Below are positions 46,501 to 55,887 of a stretch of DNA of 64,000 bases, in pieces. Position numbers and translations under genes: made by a program. The notes under the pieces are model-generated. The model saw nothing but the letters and a program-made list of their open reading frames with translations. It was not told the DNA's origin and ran no database searches. Source of the DNA: Gimesia sp. (GTDB lineage: Bacteria > Planctomycetota > Planctomycetia > Planctomycetales > Planctomycetaceae); assembly GCF_040219335.1 (NCBI RefSeq), contig NZ_JAVJSQ010000015.1:124001-188000 (forward strand). Reading direction: 5' to 3'. Within the stretch, counting starts at the first letter, position 1, and the number at the start of each line of letters is the position of its first letter.

Positions 46501-47473
46501 TGAGCCGGGTTACTTGGGGGTTCCTGTGCCACTTGCAACATCGCAGAAAGGTTATCTTGGAATCAAGCTTTCGCCTCATAATGTTTCCTTAAAACTCGAA
46601 GATATGCATTCTCTTCCTCACGAATGCCAGTGCGCCTTATTGCCAGCGATTGGCGGACAAGAACTATACCGTAATGTAAATTGGTCTGTTGGTCCATTTG
46701 CTTTTGCTCCTGAGCTTGTAACAGACAATGTATTAAGCCAATTCCGTAAAGCGACAAATGATGAAATAGCTAAGGAGCAGTTAAAGCACTCTGCTCCAGC
46801 AAAAGCCCTAACTTCCTTGCTACATGAAAGTGATCTTGTGCTTGCGTGTGCCGAGACGACTCATGTCCAACTGGCCTTTGTTGAAGTACCGAATTCAGGT
46901 GTACTTTTAAAACACAGCGTAATTGTATTTCCAAAGTCTGACTGGTGGTCATTCGCAGTCCTGCAATCATGCTTTCATGTCGAATGGTCATGGAAATATG
47001 GAATTCGCCGAAAGCAGGATCTTCGTTATTCCCCAAAACGTTGCAGCTATACATTCCCGTGGCCATTAGAAATCAACACCGATGCAAAAATCATAGGAAA
47101 GACATATCACCTCAAACGCCAGTCAATAATGGAATCTAATAACCTTGGCTTAACTCAGCTATACAATCGCTTTCACGACCCAGAAGATAGATCCGAAGAT
47201 ATTCGTTGTCTTCGAGAACTACATGTCCGAATGGATCAGTGTGTAGCGCAAGCATATGGATGGTTGGATTTGGATCTAAGCTATGATTTTAGAAAGAATG
47301 CAAAAGTACGATACACTATAGAAAACAAAACCCGACGTGAAATTCTAAATCGTCTGCTGAAGCTTAATCACACTTTGTCAGAGGTAGAAGCCAATTCACT
47401 GAAATCGCCTACCACAAAATTGACTAGAAATAAAAAAGATCATCAGCGACAAGAACGAACCCTTTTTGATTAA
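43511..47473 (+). CDS. drmMI: DISARM adenine-N6 DNA methyltransferase DrmMI
   Basis: 1320 residues. The class I methyltransferase core has motif I DMACGSGAFLVQ (about residue 605-615), YGVDANPLAAEMAKLSLW and the amino-methylase motif IV NPPY (about 871). The long N-terminal part, with RPNMVLMDPDG and TRMTQLLRDTGV, resembles PglX/type IIG enzymes, and the C-terminus contains a target-recognition-like region. It methylates host DNA to mark self in DISARM. Size is within the usual range of DrmMI. No PD-(D/E)xK nuclease was identified in the N-terminus. Confidence 0.93.
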   Translation: MSIARFHAEWLSLLDISGPFLSLPVLVRRFPQGLEAHDPDHFRLLRQVHDEWDDNQQGLKPDPGIHTQWIKWVLKNTLELDDMLLEGQEIPQTLKAEIEEPQNRETLRPNMVLMDPDGKKARLLIQTYPLRQKLTRVVEGKSWKVSPDTRMTQLLRDTGVTLGLVTNGDQWMLVYAPKGETSGYTSWYSTIWLEEQKTLAAFRNLLGLHRFFGVSDEETLDALLAESAEDQQEVTDQLGYQVRKAVEVLVQSLDKADQDYDGKLLDGVPEKVLYEASLTVMMKLVFLFCAEERELLLLGDEIYDLNYAVSTLREQLRTTADNHGEEILESRKDAWSRLLTTFRAVYSGVQHERMKLPPYGGNLFNPDRFPFLEGREPKTSWQDTPSQPLPINNRTVLHLLEALQVLQVRLPGGGPAEPRKLSFSALDIEQIGHVYEGLLDHTAIRATEPVLGLTGTRVNEPEIPLSKLEELAEKDEKELHKFLKKETGRSTVTTIKKMLGAEIDDQTASRFRTACHGNEELWKRIEQFAGLVRTDTYGYPAVIVEGSVYVTAGTDRRSSGTHYTPKSLTEPIVQYTLEPLVYEGPSEGKPRTEWRLKTAAELLELKICDMACGSGAFLVQACRYLSERLLEAWGTVEEKIDGTPKITPLGEISKGGPMEQIIPSDAAERLTYARRIIAQRCLYGVDANPLAAEMAKLSLWLLTLAKDKPFEFLDHSIRCGDSLVGIHNLDQLKYFNLKPNNSNAPLFIGPLDQAVNEAIELRLKLEALPSNTVEEIETQEILLSETEEKLHHIRNIANLLVGAILNQSTDREERRSLADLASIASRYLQDDEIDELDNLTRNVCKNRLMFHWPLEFPEVLISRGGFDGFLGNPPYQGGTVATTALGGDYTAFISTRFQPWHGKADLVGAFLRNMPLLMKSEGTIGIVTTASLIRGETLESSLIPLVSGGSVIYRAVTPFSWPGEAKVTAVCVWLNKSRWEGSYVLDSDCVETIGPDLEPGYLGVPVPLATSQKGYLGIKLSPHNVSLKLEDMHSLPHECQCALLPAIGGQELYRNVNWSVGPFAFAPELVTDNVLSQFRKATNDEIAKEQLKHSAPAKALTSLLHESDLVLACAETTHVQLAFVEVPNSGVLLKHSVIVFPKSDWWSFAVLQSCFHVEWSWKYGIRRKQDLRYSPKRCSYTFPWPLEINTDAKIIGKTYHLKRQSIMESNNLGLTQLYNRFHDPEDRSEDIRCLRELHVRMDQCVAQAYGWLDLDLSYDFRKNAKVRYTIENKTRREILNRLLKLNHTLSEVEANSLKSPTTKLTRNKKDHQRQERTLFD

Positions 47474-47529
47474 CAAACAACAATAGCTCCCCAAAAATAT
47501 ATATCAATGATTCCAGCAAGGAAGAAATA

Positions 47530-47925
47530 ATGAATCAGATGGATGAATGTATCTTCGAAAAAGTTAAAGGCCCAGCATGGGATGCAATACGTCCAATGAT
47601 GCTTGAAATGTGCAATGGTCTGCTTAGTGTATCACCAGATTCGTATGCAAAGTTGACGACGATTTATGCAAAATTCACTTTAGATTCGAGTCCGTCAAGC
47701 CCTGTCTATGCAGTGATGTGGCTCAAGTCATCAAAGCAAATTACAGTTGGCTTTGCTCTTCCTCCCGACATTGTAAATCGATCGCTAAAGGATGCACCGA
47801 AAGGAATGACTTATCGTGGACTTACTCGATATCTTTCACTAGGAATCGATGACAAGATCCCTGTCAACTTTGTTGAATGGGCAAGAGATGCATTCAGCAA
47901 TGTAAAGGGCGGCGTTAATGAATGA
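47530..47925 (+). CDS. DUF5655-like small protein inside the DISARM operon
   Basis: 131 residues. The core IYAKFTLDSSPSSPVYAVMWL..ITVGFALPP and TYRGLTRYLSLGI..KIPVNFVEWARDAF resembles the DUF5655 fold, a small domain found with helicases, transporters and HNH proteins. It begins 56 bases after drmMI and its last eight bases overlap the drmA start (ATGAATGA), so translation is coupled to drmA. Function unknown. Confidence 0.65.
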   Translation: MNQMDECIFEKVKGPAWDAIRPMMLEMCNGLLSVSPDSYAKLTTIYAKFTLDSSPSSPVYAVMWLKSSKQITVGFALPPDIVNRSLKDAPKGMTYRGLTRYLSLGIDDKIPVNFVEWARDAFSNVKGGVNE

Positions 47926-50900
47926 ACAACTCAGAGATGACATCCCTTTTCCTCTCGCATTACGTGGTATGATTGAGGAAATGGCCGTCAAGGAACTTCT
48001 TGGTCCCGTTGGTGGCGAAGAAGAGGAGGTCGATGAACGTATTCGTGATCGTTACCTTGTCGGGATTCTGGCAACACAGCAGCTTGATGATCAGCAAGCT
48101 GCGGCAGTAACTGAAGCTCCTGATGCAGACGAAGAAGATGATATTCTAGAAGGTGACTTCCCTCCCGGTGACGAGCTTGGCATTGAAGGAGTTGGTCGTG
48201 GAAACCAAAGTGGCGACGACGGCCCCACTGAACTATCTGCACCACAAGCAAAAGCGATTTTTCCATCTTCCATGGGAATGTCATTTTGCGTGGATCTCGA
48301 TGCTACAAAATTACATGTAAAACCGAAATGGGGGTTTTATGATCGAATTCCCAGCGAGTTCCTAGAAACCAAAGCAGGGCGGCCAAAGAAAGTATGGAAA
48401 CGGGTTCCATGTGGCGGCGAACCCCATACAATCAAATTGGAAGCGGGTGCGTTTGGTCCCATCATGGCTGATGCAACTTTCCCCAACGCTCAAATCAAAG
48501 GGCTTGTTCGAAAACGTGACAATCATTGGAGCGTGACCGTCTTTTTGGTGAATGGCGGTATCGATCCTCCACCAAAAACGCCCAATCGTGATTCACTGTG
48601 GATGTTTCAATGCGAAATGGAGGTCGAGGCTCCCGATGGCGCTTCCATTTTCCAAAAGCGAATGAACCGCATTGAATTACCCGGGACGGATGAATCATTC
48701 AAACGTGAAAATGAAATGTTGGCGATGTTGTATCGTCGCCATGTTGAATTTGCCGTTGGGCATGGTGTAGCGGTTCATGCTGATGTTGATCCAGCCGATG
48801 TGAATCGTGCTACAAAAATTGTAACGAAGGTTGTCCCAAGCTACGAAGTTCCAAAGACAACACCACCAACAGTTGAGGATACTGATCAGAACCCTGCGTT
48901 TGCCAAGTTGGCTGGTCTTGTGCTCGACATGAAGGTGTTGACTGAGGCCAAACAGAACCAGTATCGCTCGATGCTTGAGCCGTTGGTCGTTGCCTACGAA
49001 GACTGGATCAAGTTAGAGAAAGCCAAGATCAGCGATCCCAATGAGGACTTGGAGCACTTTCAGGACGCTGCAAAACGCACCATTGCTGGTTGTGAGCGAA
49101 CACTTGAACGAATCAAGGAAGGAATTGAACTGCTTGAGAACGACAAGCAGGTTGCTGAATCTTTCCAGTTCATGAACCACTCCATGTGGCTTCAGCGAAC
49201 AAGATCATTATTTTCTGAAGGTGTTCGACGTGGAAAAGACATCGACTATAACGACGTTGACATCGCTATAAACAGATCATGGTATCCATTTCAATTGGCG
49301 TTCATTCTGCTGAACCTGCCCGGTGTTGCCAAACTCGATCATCAAGACCGCAGTGAAACAGAAGACGCCATGGCTGACTTGCTGTGGTTCCCAACTGGTG
49401 GTGGTAAGACCGAAGCCTATCTTGGCTTGACAGCGTTTACATTAGCCATCCGTCGTCTTCAAGGGGTAGTTGGAGGTCGCTCTGGTGAAAACGGCATTGC
49501 CGTATTGATGCGGTACACACTTCGTTTGTTGACCCTCCAGCAATTCCAACGTGCCACCGCTCTTATTTGTGCTTGTGAGTTGATCAGGCGTGAACACGAA
49601 GCTGCTGGTGATACGAGATGGGGGAAAACGCCATTCAGGATTGGTCTGTGGGTTGGTGCTGCTTCAACACCAAACCGAACAGCACATGCCGAAGAAGCCC
49701 TTAAACTTTCTGGTGGAGCAGGCAATCACAAAAGACAGGGAGCCATTGGCGGCAGTGGGAGTCCACACCAACTAACGAACTGTCCTTGGTGCGGATCAAG
49801 AATTGATTTTTCCACTCGCTTTTACCAAATCGAGACACAACAAAAAGGTCGTGGAAGAACCTTCGTATATTGTGGTGACAAGACAGGGTTATGCGTTTTT
49901 AGTCGAAAACAATCAGCGAAGTTCGACGATGAGGGGATTCCGATTCTTGTTGTCGATGAAGAAATTTATCGCAACCTGCCGTCGCTCCTGATTGCCACCG
50001 TGGACAAGTTTGCCCAGATGCCATGGAAGGGCGAAACCCAAATGTTGTTTGGTCAAGTTGATGGCATCTGTGAGCGCCACGGATATCGAAGTCCCGAGGT
50101 TGATGACGCAACACGTCACCCTAAAACCAAAGATGGAAAGTTTGGACCTGCCAAAACAATTCCAGCAAATCCACTTCGTCCACCAGACTTGATCATTCAG
50201 GACGAGTTGCACTTGATAAGTGGTCCCTTAGGAACACTAGTTGGTCTTTATGAAACTGCCATCGACAAACTTTGCACATGGCAAGTTGATGGCAAAACAG
50301 TGAGGCCAAAGTTAATCGCTTCAACGGCGACGATTCGCCAAGCAAAGGAACAAGTTCACGCTTTGTTTATGCGTGATACGAATGTCTTCCCACCAAACGG
50401 ATTGGATGTCAAAGATAACTTTTTCTCGTTGCAGCGACCTTCGACAGAAAAAACACCGGGGCGAAAATACATCGGCATTTGTGCTCCCGGTCGGCGTCTT
50501 AAGCTGGCACTCATTCGTGCTTACGTCGCATTCCTTTCGAGCGGCCAAGTTCTCTACGAGAATTATGGTGAGGCTGCTGATCCATGGATGACGCTGGTTG
50601 GTTATTTCAACAGTCTTCGTGAACTTGGTGGTATGCGTCGTCTTACTGACGACGATGTTCGAACCCGTCTTGGTAAGATGGAAGACCGTGGATTAGCAAA
50701 GAGGATCATTTACTCTCCAGATTCCGTCAAGGAACTAACATCACGATTAGGATCATCAGCGATCCCGGAAACACTGGATCGTCTGGAAAACATTTTTGAT
50801 CCGGTTGAGGAACAAAAGCGGAAGGCTGCTGGCAAGTCAGGCAAGGGATTCAAGGATCTCAAGCCTCGTCCACTGGATGTTCTTCTTGCCACCAACATGA

Positions 50901-51592
50901 TCTCAGTGGGTGTTGACGTTCCTCGCTTGGGTTTGATGGTTTGCAGTAGTCAACCAAAAACGACTTCTGAATATATTCAGGCAACGAGCCGTATTGGTCG
51001 TCGTCATCCCGGATTGGTTGTAACTGTTTACAACTGGGCACGTCCTCGTGATCTTAGCCATTACGAGACCTTCGAGCATTACCACGGGACTTTTTACCAA
51101 CACGTTGAGGCTCTCTCAGTGACACCTTTTTCAGAGGGCTCAACCTATCGTGGTTTGGCTGCGCTGTTGACATCATTGCTTCGTCTTCAAGCGTTTGAAT
51201 TCAACAAGAACGAAACAGCGATGAGGATGGGTACTGAGTTTGACAGTCCACTTGTTCAAGATGCCGTCAACTGGATCGTTGAGAGGGCACGTGTCGTTGC
51301 AGATGACGAAACCGCTGATCGTGTCAAAGCAGATTTGGAAGAGAAAGTGAAGTTTTGGAAGAACCGGGCACAGCTTCTCACTGGTGGTAGTCGTCTTGGC
51401 TACCAGTCCAAGAAAGACAGCGAGACGATTGGATTGTTGCAGAAGCCGGGAATCGAATCATGGGACGAATTCACATGCTTAAATTCATTACGGGATGTCG
51501 AACCGACATCTTATCTAATCTTGGACGACCACAATCTTGATGAACAAGCTGAGTTCGCCGAGCAAGAAGACAGAGAAGGAGGTGGCGAGTGA
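47918..51592 (+). CDS. drmA: DISARM helicase-domain protein DrmA
   Basis: 1224 residues. An acidic N-terminus is followed by a DEAD-like motor with Walker A WFPTGGGKTEA (about 488-497), a DELH box (LIIQDELHLISGP, about 757), and the C-terminal helicase lobe with LLATNMISVGVDVPRLG and EYIQATSRIGRRHPG (about 1015-1028). A CPWCG zinc pair sits at about residue 628. In DISARM, DrmA and DrmB form a DNA-binding complex that is essential for restriction. Stop overlaps the drmB start (GTGA). Confidence 0.95.
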   Translation: MNEQLRDDIPFPLALRGMIEEMAVKELLGPVGGEEEEVDERIRDRYLVGILATQQLDDQQAAAVTEAPDADEEDDILEGDFPPGDELGIEGVGRGNQSGDDGPTELSAPQAKAIFPSSMGMSFCVDLDATKLHVKPKWGFYDRIPSEFLETKAGRPKKVWKRVPCGGEPHTIKLEAGAFGPIMADATFPNAQIKGLVRKRDNHWSVTVFLVNGGIDPPPKTPNRDSLWMFQCEMEVEAPDGASIFQKRMNRIELPGTDESFKRENEMLAMLYRRHVEFAVGHGVAVHADVDPADVNRATKIVTKVVPSYEVPKTTPPTVEDTDQNPAFAKLAGLVLDMKVLTEAKQNQYRSMLEPLVVAYEDWIKLEKAKISDPNEDLEHFQDAAKRTIAGCERTLERIKEGIELLENDKQVAESFQFMNHSMWLQRTRSLFSEGVRRGKDIDYNDVDIAINRSWYPFQLAFILLNLPGVAKLDHQDRSETEDAMADLLWFPTGGGKTEAYLGLTAFTLAIRRLQGVVGGRSGENGIAVLMRYTLRLLTLQQFQRATALICACELIRREHEAAGDTRWGKTPFRIGLWVGAASTPNRTAHAEEALKLSGGAGNHKRQGAIGGSGSPHQLTNCPWCGSRIDFSTRFYQIETQQKGRGRTFVYCGDKTGLCVFSRKQSAKFDDEGIPILVVDEEIYRNLPSLLIATVDKFAQMPWKGETQMLFGQVDGICERHGYRSPEVDDATRHPKTKDGKFGPAKTIPANPLRPPDLIIQDELHLISGPLGTLVGLYETAIDKLCTWQVDGKTVRPKLIASTATIRQAKEQVHALFMRDTNVFPPNGLDVKDNFFSLQRPSTEKTPGRKYIGICAPGRRLKLALIRAYVAFLSSGQVLYENYGEAADPWMTLVGYFNSLRELGGMRRLTDDDVRTRLGKMEDRGLAKRIIYSPDSVKELTSRLGSSAIPETLDRLENIFDPVEEQKRKAAGKSGKGFKDLKPRPLDVLLATNMISVGVDVPRLGLMVCSSQPKTTSEYIQATSRIGRRHPGLVVTVYNWARPRDLSHYETFEHYHGTFYQHVEALSVTPFSEGSTYRGLAALLTSLLRLQAFEFNKNETAMRMGTEFDSPLVQDAVNWIVERARVVADDETADRVKADLEEKVKFWKNRAQLLTGGSRLGYQSKKDSETIGLLQKPGIESWDEFTCLNSLRDVEPTSYLILDDHNLDEQAEFAEQEDREGGGE

Positions 51593-53889
51593 GCACTCAA
51601 CGAGAACGCCCACGAGTCGGTGAACTACGTCCAAGCCAAATTTTAACAACTTTTGGTATCGGTTCGATTGTCGATCTTCCTCACCTTTCAGTGATGGTGA
51701 TGGGGCTCGAGGACTGGCCTTCCACCGATTATCGGGAGATCAATGAAGAAAGATTGTTGGCATCAGTTAGAAATGCCCTTGGTAAGCAAGTGACTACACT
51801 GCGATCTCCTCCAGTCATTCCAGAAACGGATCGGTCCAATCCATTTGAAGAACAATCATATGTTGGTGTACCAGTGGCACCATTTCCACGCTGGATGGTG
51901 TGTCCACGCTGCCGGCGATTGGCCCCCTTAGCCAGTAACCAGTTCGTTTTGAAAACCGACCCCTACCGTCCAGATCGGGTGAGATACGTTCATGAAAATT
52001 GCCGAGTGCCCGGAAAGTTGCCCACAGCAATTCCCGCTCGCTTCATAGTCGCCTGTAAAAACGGTCATCTCGACGACTTCCCATGGGTCGAGTTTGTTCA
52101 CAGTGGCCCAACAAAATGTCATTACAAGTTACAACTACTTGAAATGGGTGTATCTGGTGAAGCCGCCGACGTATATGTGAGATGTGAAACATGTGACACA
52201 TCTCGCCCAATGTCAGATGCTTTTCGTAATCAAGATAGTGATCTTCCATTTTGTCGAGGTCGTCGCCCACATCTTCGTGACTTTGACGAAAACGGTTGCT
52301 TAGGTGAGCATAATCAACCAATCCAAGTTCGAGCAATGCTTCAGGGGGCTTCAAATTCATGGTTCCCATTGATGCTGTCGGCACTATCAGTGCCACAAAG
52401 CTCCGACTTGCTAAAACAATTGGTGACTGATTTTTGGAGCGACCTCTATGACATTGAAAGTGAAGGCGAGATAGCAAAACTTCGGCGAAGGAACTTACTT
52501 CGTGAGTTTTCTGATTACTCTGAGGTCGAATTGTGGGCTGCTATCGAGGATAAGAAGAACGAAGGCGAAGAGCCAGAAGAAGAGGAGCATATTGATCTCA
52601 AGGCACCAGAATGGCATGTTTTTATTGATCCCCAAAATGCTCAACGAACAAAAGATTTCAGGCTGAAAGAAGTTGAGCCCCCAAAGCGATATAGCAAATA
52701 CTTTGACAAAATCGTACTCGCTGAGAGATTACGAGAAGTTCGAGCATTGATTGGCTTCACAAGGATTGAATCACCGGGGGATTACGAGAACCCAGCCGAG
52801 TTTCCAGAAGACCAGCGTATGGAGATCTCACGAGCAAATCCAAAGTGGGTTCCAGCCAATGAGATTCGTGGAGAGGGAATATTCTTTCAATTCAATGAAG
52901 ATGCAATTAACGATTGGTTAGTAAGCGTACCAGAATTAGATCGAGAGTTCTTTGAGGCCCACAAGAATTGGCGTAATGCTCGTGGGCTACCAAATCCTGA
53001 AGAATTTTATCCCGGCGTCCGATATGTCCTGATTCATTCTTTTGCTCACGCCCTAATTCGTCAGCTTTCACTTGAGTGTGGGTATACAGCGGCATCTTTA
53101 CGGGAGCGTATTTATTCTCGCAATCCTATTGGTAATACTTCAGCGATGGCTGGAGTGTTAATCTACACCGCTGCTCCAGATAGTGAAGGGACATTGGGCG
53201 GGTTAGTTTCTCTCGGAAAGCCGGAGGTTCTTGAGCGTCACATAAACCAAGCGTTGGATTCGATGCGGCTTTGTTCTAGCGATCCACTTTGTTCTGAACA
53301 CCACGCAGGCAAAGAAGGAACCAGCCTACATGGTGCTTCATGTCATGCTTGTCTCTTTGCTCCAGAAACTTCATGTGAACGGGGAAACAAATACTTGGAC
53401 CGCAGTGTGTTAATCCCGACAGTAGATCAATCTCTCTACTCGTTTTTCGATCCACCAGATTCAGATGATACGAATCCGGGAGAAGAGGACAATGACAGTG
53501 AGGATATTTCGCAAAACGCAAATGAAGGTATCGATTTGTATGACTTGATTACCACTGACGTTAGCGAAGCCATGGCCAAGATAAAGTTGCCCACGAACAT
53601 ACAAAAAGCACTGAAACTCGAGTCGCCAATCGTTGTTTTTCGGTTTCTTGGTGACGGTGACGCCATGCCTAAGAAAAATACTATCGTTATCGTGAAGCAT
53701 GACGGTCTCGAATCCGGCGCTGAAAAAGTCAAGCTGGCTTGTGGAAAGATCCTTTGGTCCAAGCAGAAAACCGTCGATAGCGGCGAGTCCACAGTCCTGA
53801 TTTCGATCAAGGGCAAAGAGACAGTAAAATTAAAACTATCGGCAGATGAATGGGAATCATTCAAGCCGTTAGCAGTCATCAACGAATGA
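51589..53889 (+). CDS. drmB: DISARM DUF1998 protein DrmB
   Basis: 766 residues, GTG start overlapping the drmA stop. N-terminal RPSQILTTFGIGSIVDLP is the DrmB family opening; CPRCRRLAPL begins a zinc site. The DUF1998 domain (VLIHSFAHALIRQLSLECGY.. about 480-500) is followed by LCSSDPLCSEHH..GASCHACLFAPETSCERGN, the characteristic C-terminal cysteine cluster. It partners DrmA. Only eight bases separate it from the NERD/UvrD gene. Confidence 0.95.
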   Translation: MSTQRERPRVGELRPSQILTTFGIGSIVDLPHLSVMVMGLEDWPSTDYREINEERLLASVRNALGKQVTTLRSPPVIPETDRSNPFEEQSYVGVPVAPFPRWMVCPRCRRLAPLASNQFVLKTDPYRPDRVRYVHENCRVPGKLPTAIPARFIVACKNGHLDDFPWVEFVHSGPTKCHYKLQLLEMGVSGEAADVYVRCETCDTSRPMSDAFRNQDSDLPFCRGRRPHLRDFDENGCLGEHNQPIQVRAMLQGASNSWFPLMLSALSVPQSSDLLKQLVTDFWSDLYDIESEGEIAKLRRRNLLREFSDYSEVELWAAIEDKKNEGEEPEEEEHIDLKAPEWHVFIDPQNAQRTKDFRLKEVEPPKRYSKYFDKIVLAERLREVRALIGFTRIESPGDYENPAEFPEDQRMEISRANPKWVPANEIRGEGIFFQFNEDAINDWLVSVPELDREFFEAHKNWRNARGLPNPEEFYPGVRYVLIHSFAHALIRQLSLECGYTAASLRERIYSRNPIGNTSAMAGVLIYTAAPDSEGTLGGLVSLGKPEVLERHINQALDSMRLCSSDPLCSEHHAGKEGTSLHGASCHACLFAPETSCERGNKYLDRSVLIPTVDQSLYSFFDPPDSDDTNPGEEDNDSEDISQNANEGIDLYDLITTDVSEAMAKIKLPTNIQKALKLESPIVVFRFLGDGDAMPKKNTIVIVKHDGLESGAEKVKLACGKILWSKQKTVDSGESTVLISIKGKETVKLKLSADEWESFKPLAVINE

Positions 53890-53896
53890 GACAGCA

Positions 53897-55585
53897 ATGG
53901 CCAGATTGATTCCTAAAATTGCACCGCAAGATATTTCAAACATAGGTGAACGTGATGTGGCAATGGCGCTCGTGGACCAACTCCCCGATGATGTCATCAT
54001 TTACCACAGCTACCCATGGCTAAAATCAGATCGCAATGACTTCACGAAGAAGGTAACACTCAGGGAAGGAGAGGCAGATTTTGTCATCGTGCATCCCAAG
54101 GCCGGAATTTTGATTCTCGAAGTCAAAGGCGGCGAGATTCACTATGACCATGAAAATCGTGGCTGGTATCGTCAAGAAGCTTCCCGACGAGTTCAAATTA
54201 AAGATCCCTTCGAACAGGCACGGGGTAGTACCCATATCCTCGAGCAAGGAATTCGCAAGGAATCGTTTCCGAATGAAAAGACGATTCCGTGCCCCTATGG
54301 TTACGCTGTGATCTTCCCTCATTGTGAGTTCAGCGGCCCGGCACCTCCCGGTGCTGACACCAGCATGATCTTCTCAGGTCCAGATCTTGAGTTCTTGGGG
54401 CAAAGGATTACGAAGCTTTTGGGATTGTGGAAGCGTGGGACAAATTCAGTAAATCTCACCAAGCATCAGATGACTGGCATCCAATTGGCTTTGTCTCCAG
54501 CGTTCCAACTTCTTCCAGTGTTATTTCGACAGGTCAAGGAGCAGGAAGATCGACTTCTTCGTCTCACTGATGATCAGGTTCGATTATTACAATTTCTTGG
54601 TGCTCACAAAAGAGCAGCAATTAAGGGGGTGGCTGGCTCTGGGAAAACTATTTTAGCAATCGCCCAAGCACAAAGGTTTGCTCGTGAGGGGTTAAAGACA
54701 CTTTTTGTATGTTACAACAAATCTCTTGCGGAATGGCTTGAAGCCAGCTTGCCTGATGAGCTTCGTAATCTGATTCAGATAGATACGTTTCACGGTTTGT
54801 GTGCCGAGTGGTGCCGAAAGGCAAGAATTCCCTTTGCTCCTAAATGGAATGACGGCGGTAATTTTTGGCGAACGACCGCACCCGACTTGCTTTTGAACGC
54901 TTTGGAAATTGTTCCTGATAAATTTGATGCTGTAGTTGTTGATGAAGGTCAGGACTTCGAAGCTGATTGGTGGATCGCATTGGAGATGCTAAATAGCGGC
55001 GGTGAAGAAGGTCCGTTTTATATTTTCTTTGACCCAGCCCAAAACTTATTTGTTGGCCAAACGCTTTCGATTCCTGATGTCGGTGCCCCGTTCGACTTAC
55101 CAACCAACTGCCGGAACACCAAACAAATTGCACTGACTTGCGGAAAAATCCGGAATGTAGAAATTCCTGTCAGGCCAGACGCACCAGATGGTGTTGTGAC
55201 TGAGGTAGCAGTAATTCCACAGCCTGATGCTCGTGCCCAAAAAATCCGTCAGATTGTTGAAGCATGGATAGGCAAGGGGAAGTTGAAGGCATCTCAGATT
55301 GCTGTGTTATCACCATTTGACAAAAATAAATCTTGTCTAGCCGATGATACAAAGATTGGAAAAATCCCGCTTTGCATTAACCCTAATGAATGGCGTGCTG
55401 AAAAGGGGGTGTTGTTTGCAACCATCCGAAGTTTCAAAGGACTTGAGGCTGACGCCATCATCGTGACTGATGTACCGAATCCAGAGACTACAAAATATTT
55501 TTCGGTGTCGGATTTTTACGTTGGTTGCTCCAGAGCAAAGCATTTGCTTGTAGTGCTGACCACTGAAAAGGGAATTATAACATGA
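53897..55585 (+). CDS. NERD-nuclease / UvrD-like helicase fusion in the drmC position
   Basis: 562 residues. The NERD domain (about 15-95) carries GEADFVIVHPKAGILILEVKGG, the D..ExK core of a PD-(D/E)xK-like nuclease. A SF1A helicase follows: GVAGSGKTILA (about 243-252), VVVDEGQDFEADWW (about 345), FFDPAQNLF, LPTNCRNT, TIRSFKGLEADAI and a final VGCSRAKHLLVV. It starts eight bases after drmB, where class 1 DISARM normally has drmC (phospholipase D nuclease). No HKD-type PLD gene exists in the window, so this gene may supply the nuclease function. Confidence 0.9.
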   Translation: MARLIPKIAPQDISNIGERDVAMALVDQLPDDVIIYHSYPWLKSDRNDFTKKVTLREGEADFVIVHPKAGILILEVKGGEIHYDHENRGWYRQEASRRVQIKDPFEQARGSTHILEQGIRKESFPNEKTIPCPYGYAVIFPHCEFSGPAPPGADTSMIFSGPDLEFLGQRITKLLGLWKRGTNSVNLTKHQMTGIQLALSPAFQLLPVLFRQVKEQEDRLLRLTDDQVRLLQFLGAHKRAAIKGVAGSGKTILAIAQAQRFAREGLKTLFVCYNKSLAEWLEASLPDELRNLIQIDTFHGLCAEWCRKARIPFAPKWNDGGNFWRTTAPDLLLNALEIVPDKFDAVVVDEGQDFEADWWIALEMLNSGGEEGPFYIFFDPAQNLFVGQTLSIPDVGAPFDLPTNCRNTKQIALTCGKIRNVEIPVRPDAPDGVVTEVAVIPQPDARAQKIRQIVEAWIGKGKLKASQIAVLSPFDKNKSCLADDTKIGKIPLCINPNEWRAEKGVLFATIRSFKGLEADAIIVTDVPNPETTKYFSVSDFYVGCSRAKHLLVVLTTEKGIIT

Positions 55586-55642
55586 GAAAGACTTTGTAAT
55601 GGACGTTGACTTAGCAGGCTGATATCAATTTGAGGAGTTTTT

Positions 55643-55873
55643 ATGAGGTGTAAGATTCATAGAGGATGTCACGAGATTGACGTCAACTGCGTCGAAATTG
55701 AATCGCAGTGGAAGCGAATAGCCCTCGATGCAGTTACCAAACGAGTCTGGCTCTTCATAGTCAGTGTCAGCGATCTTCCAACCATTCCCGGCGAATTATT
55801 CGCCATATTTCAAACCAGCTTCTACTCATACCCACGAGACGCAGTATTCAAAGTGCTGGGGGGGGGGGAGTGA
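55643..55873 (+). pseudogene. MBL-fold gene fragment
   Basis: 76 codons. The opening KIHRGCHEIDVNCVEIES..KRIALDA is the N-terminal strand of a metallo-beta-lactamase-fold family (normally IGGNCV and a following LP..PGL), but the histidine metal motif is never reached. The frame runs through the G11 tract into a stop. It is a decayed N-terminus. Confidence 0.6.
55858..55868. repeat. G11 homopolymer
   Basis: Eleven consecutive G residues, 19 bases upstream of the AAA ATPase start. Such tracts slip during replication and are also difficult to sequence. It lies at the end of the MBL fragment, so a length change would alter that frame or the spacing to the next gene. Confidence 0.95.
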
Positions 55874-55887
55874 AATGGAGGTAGCCG

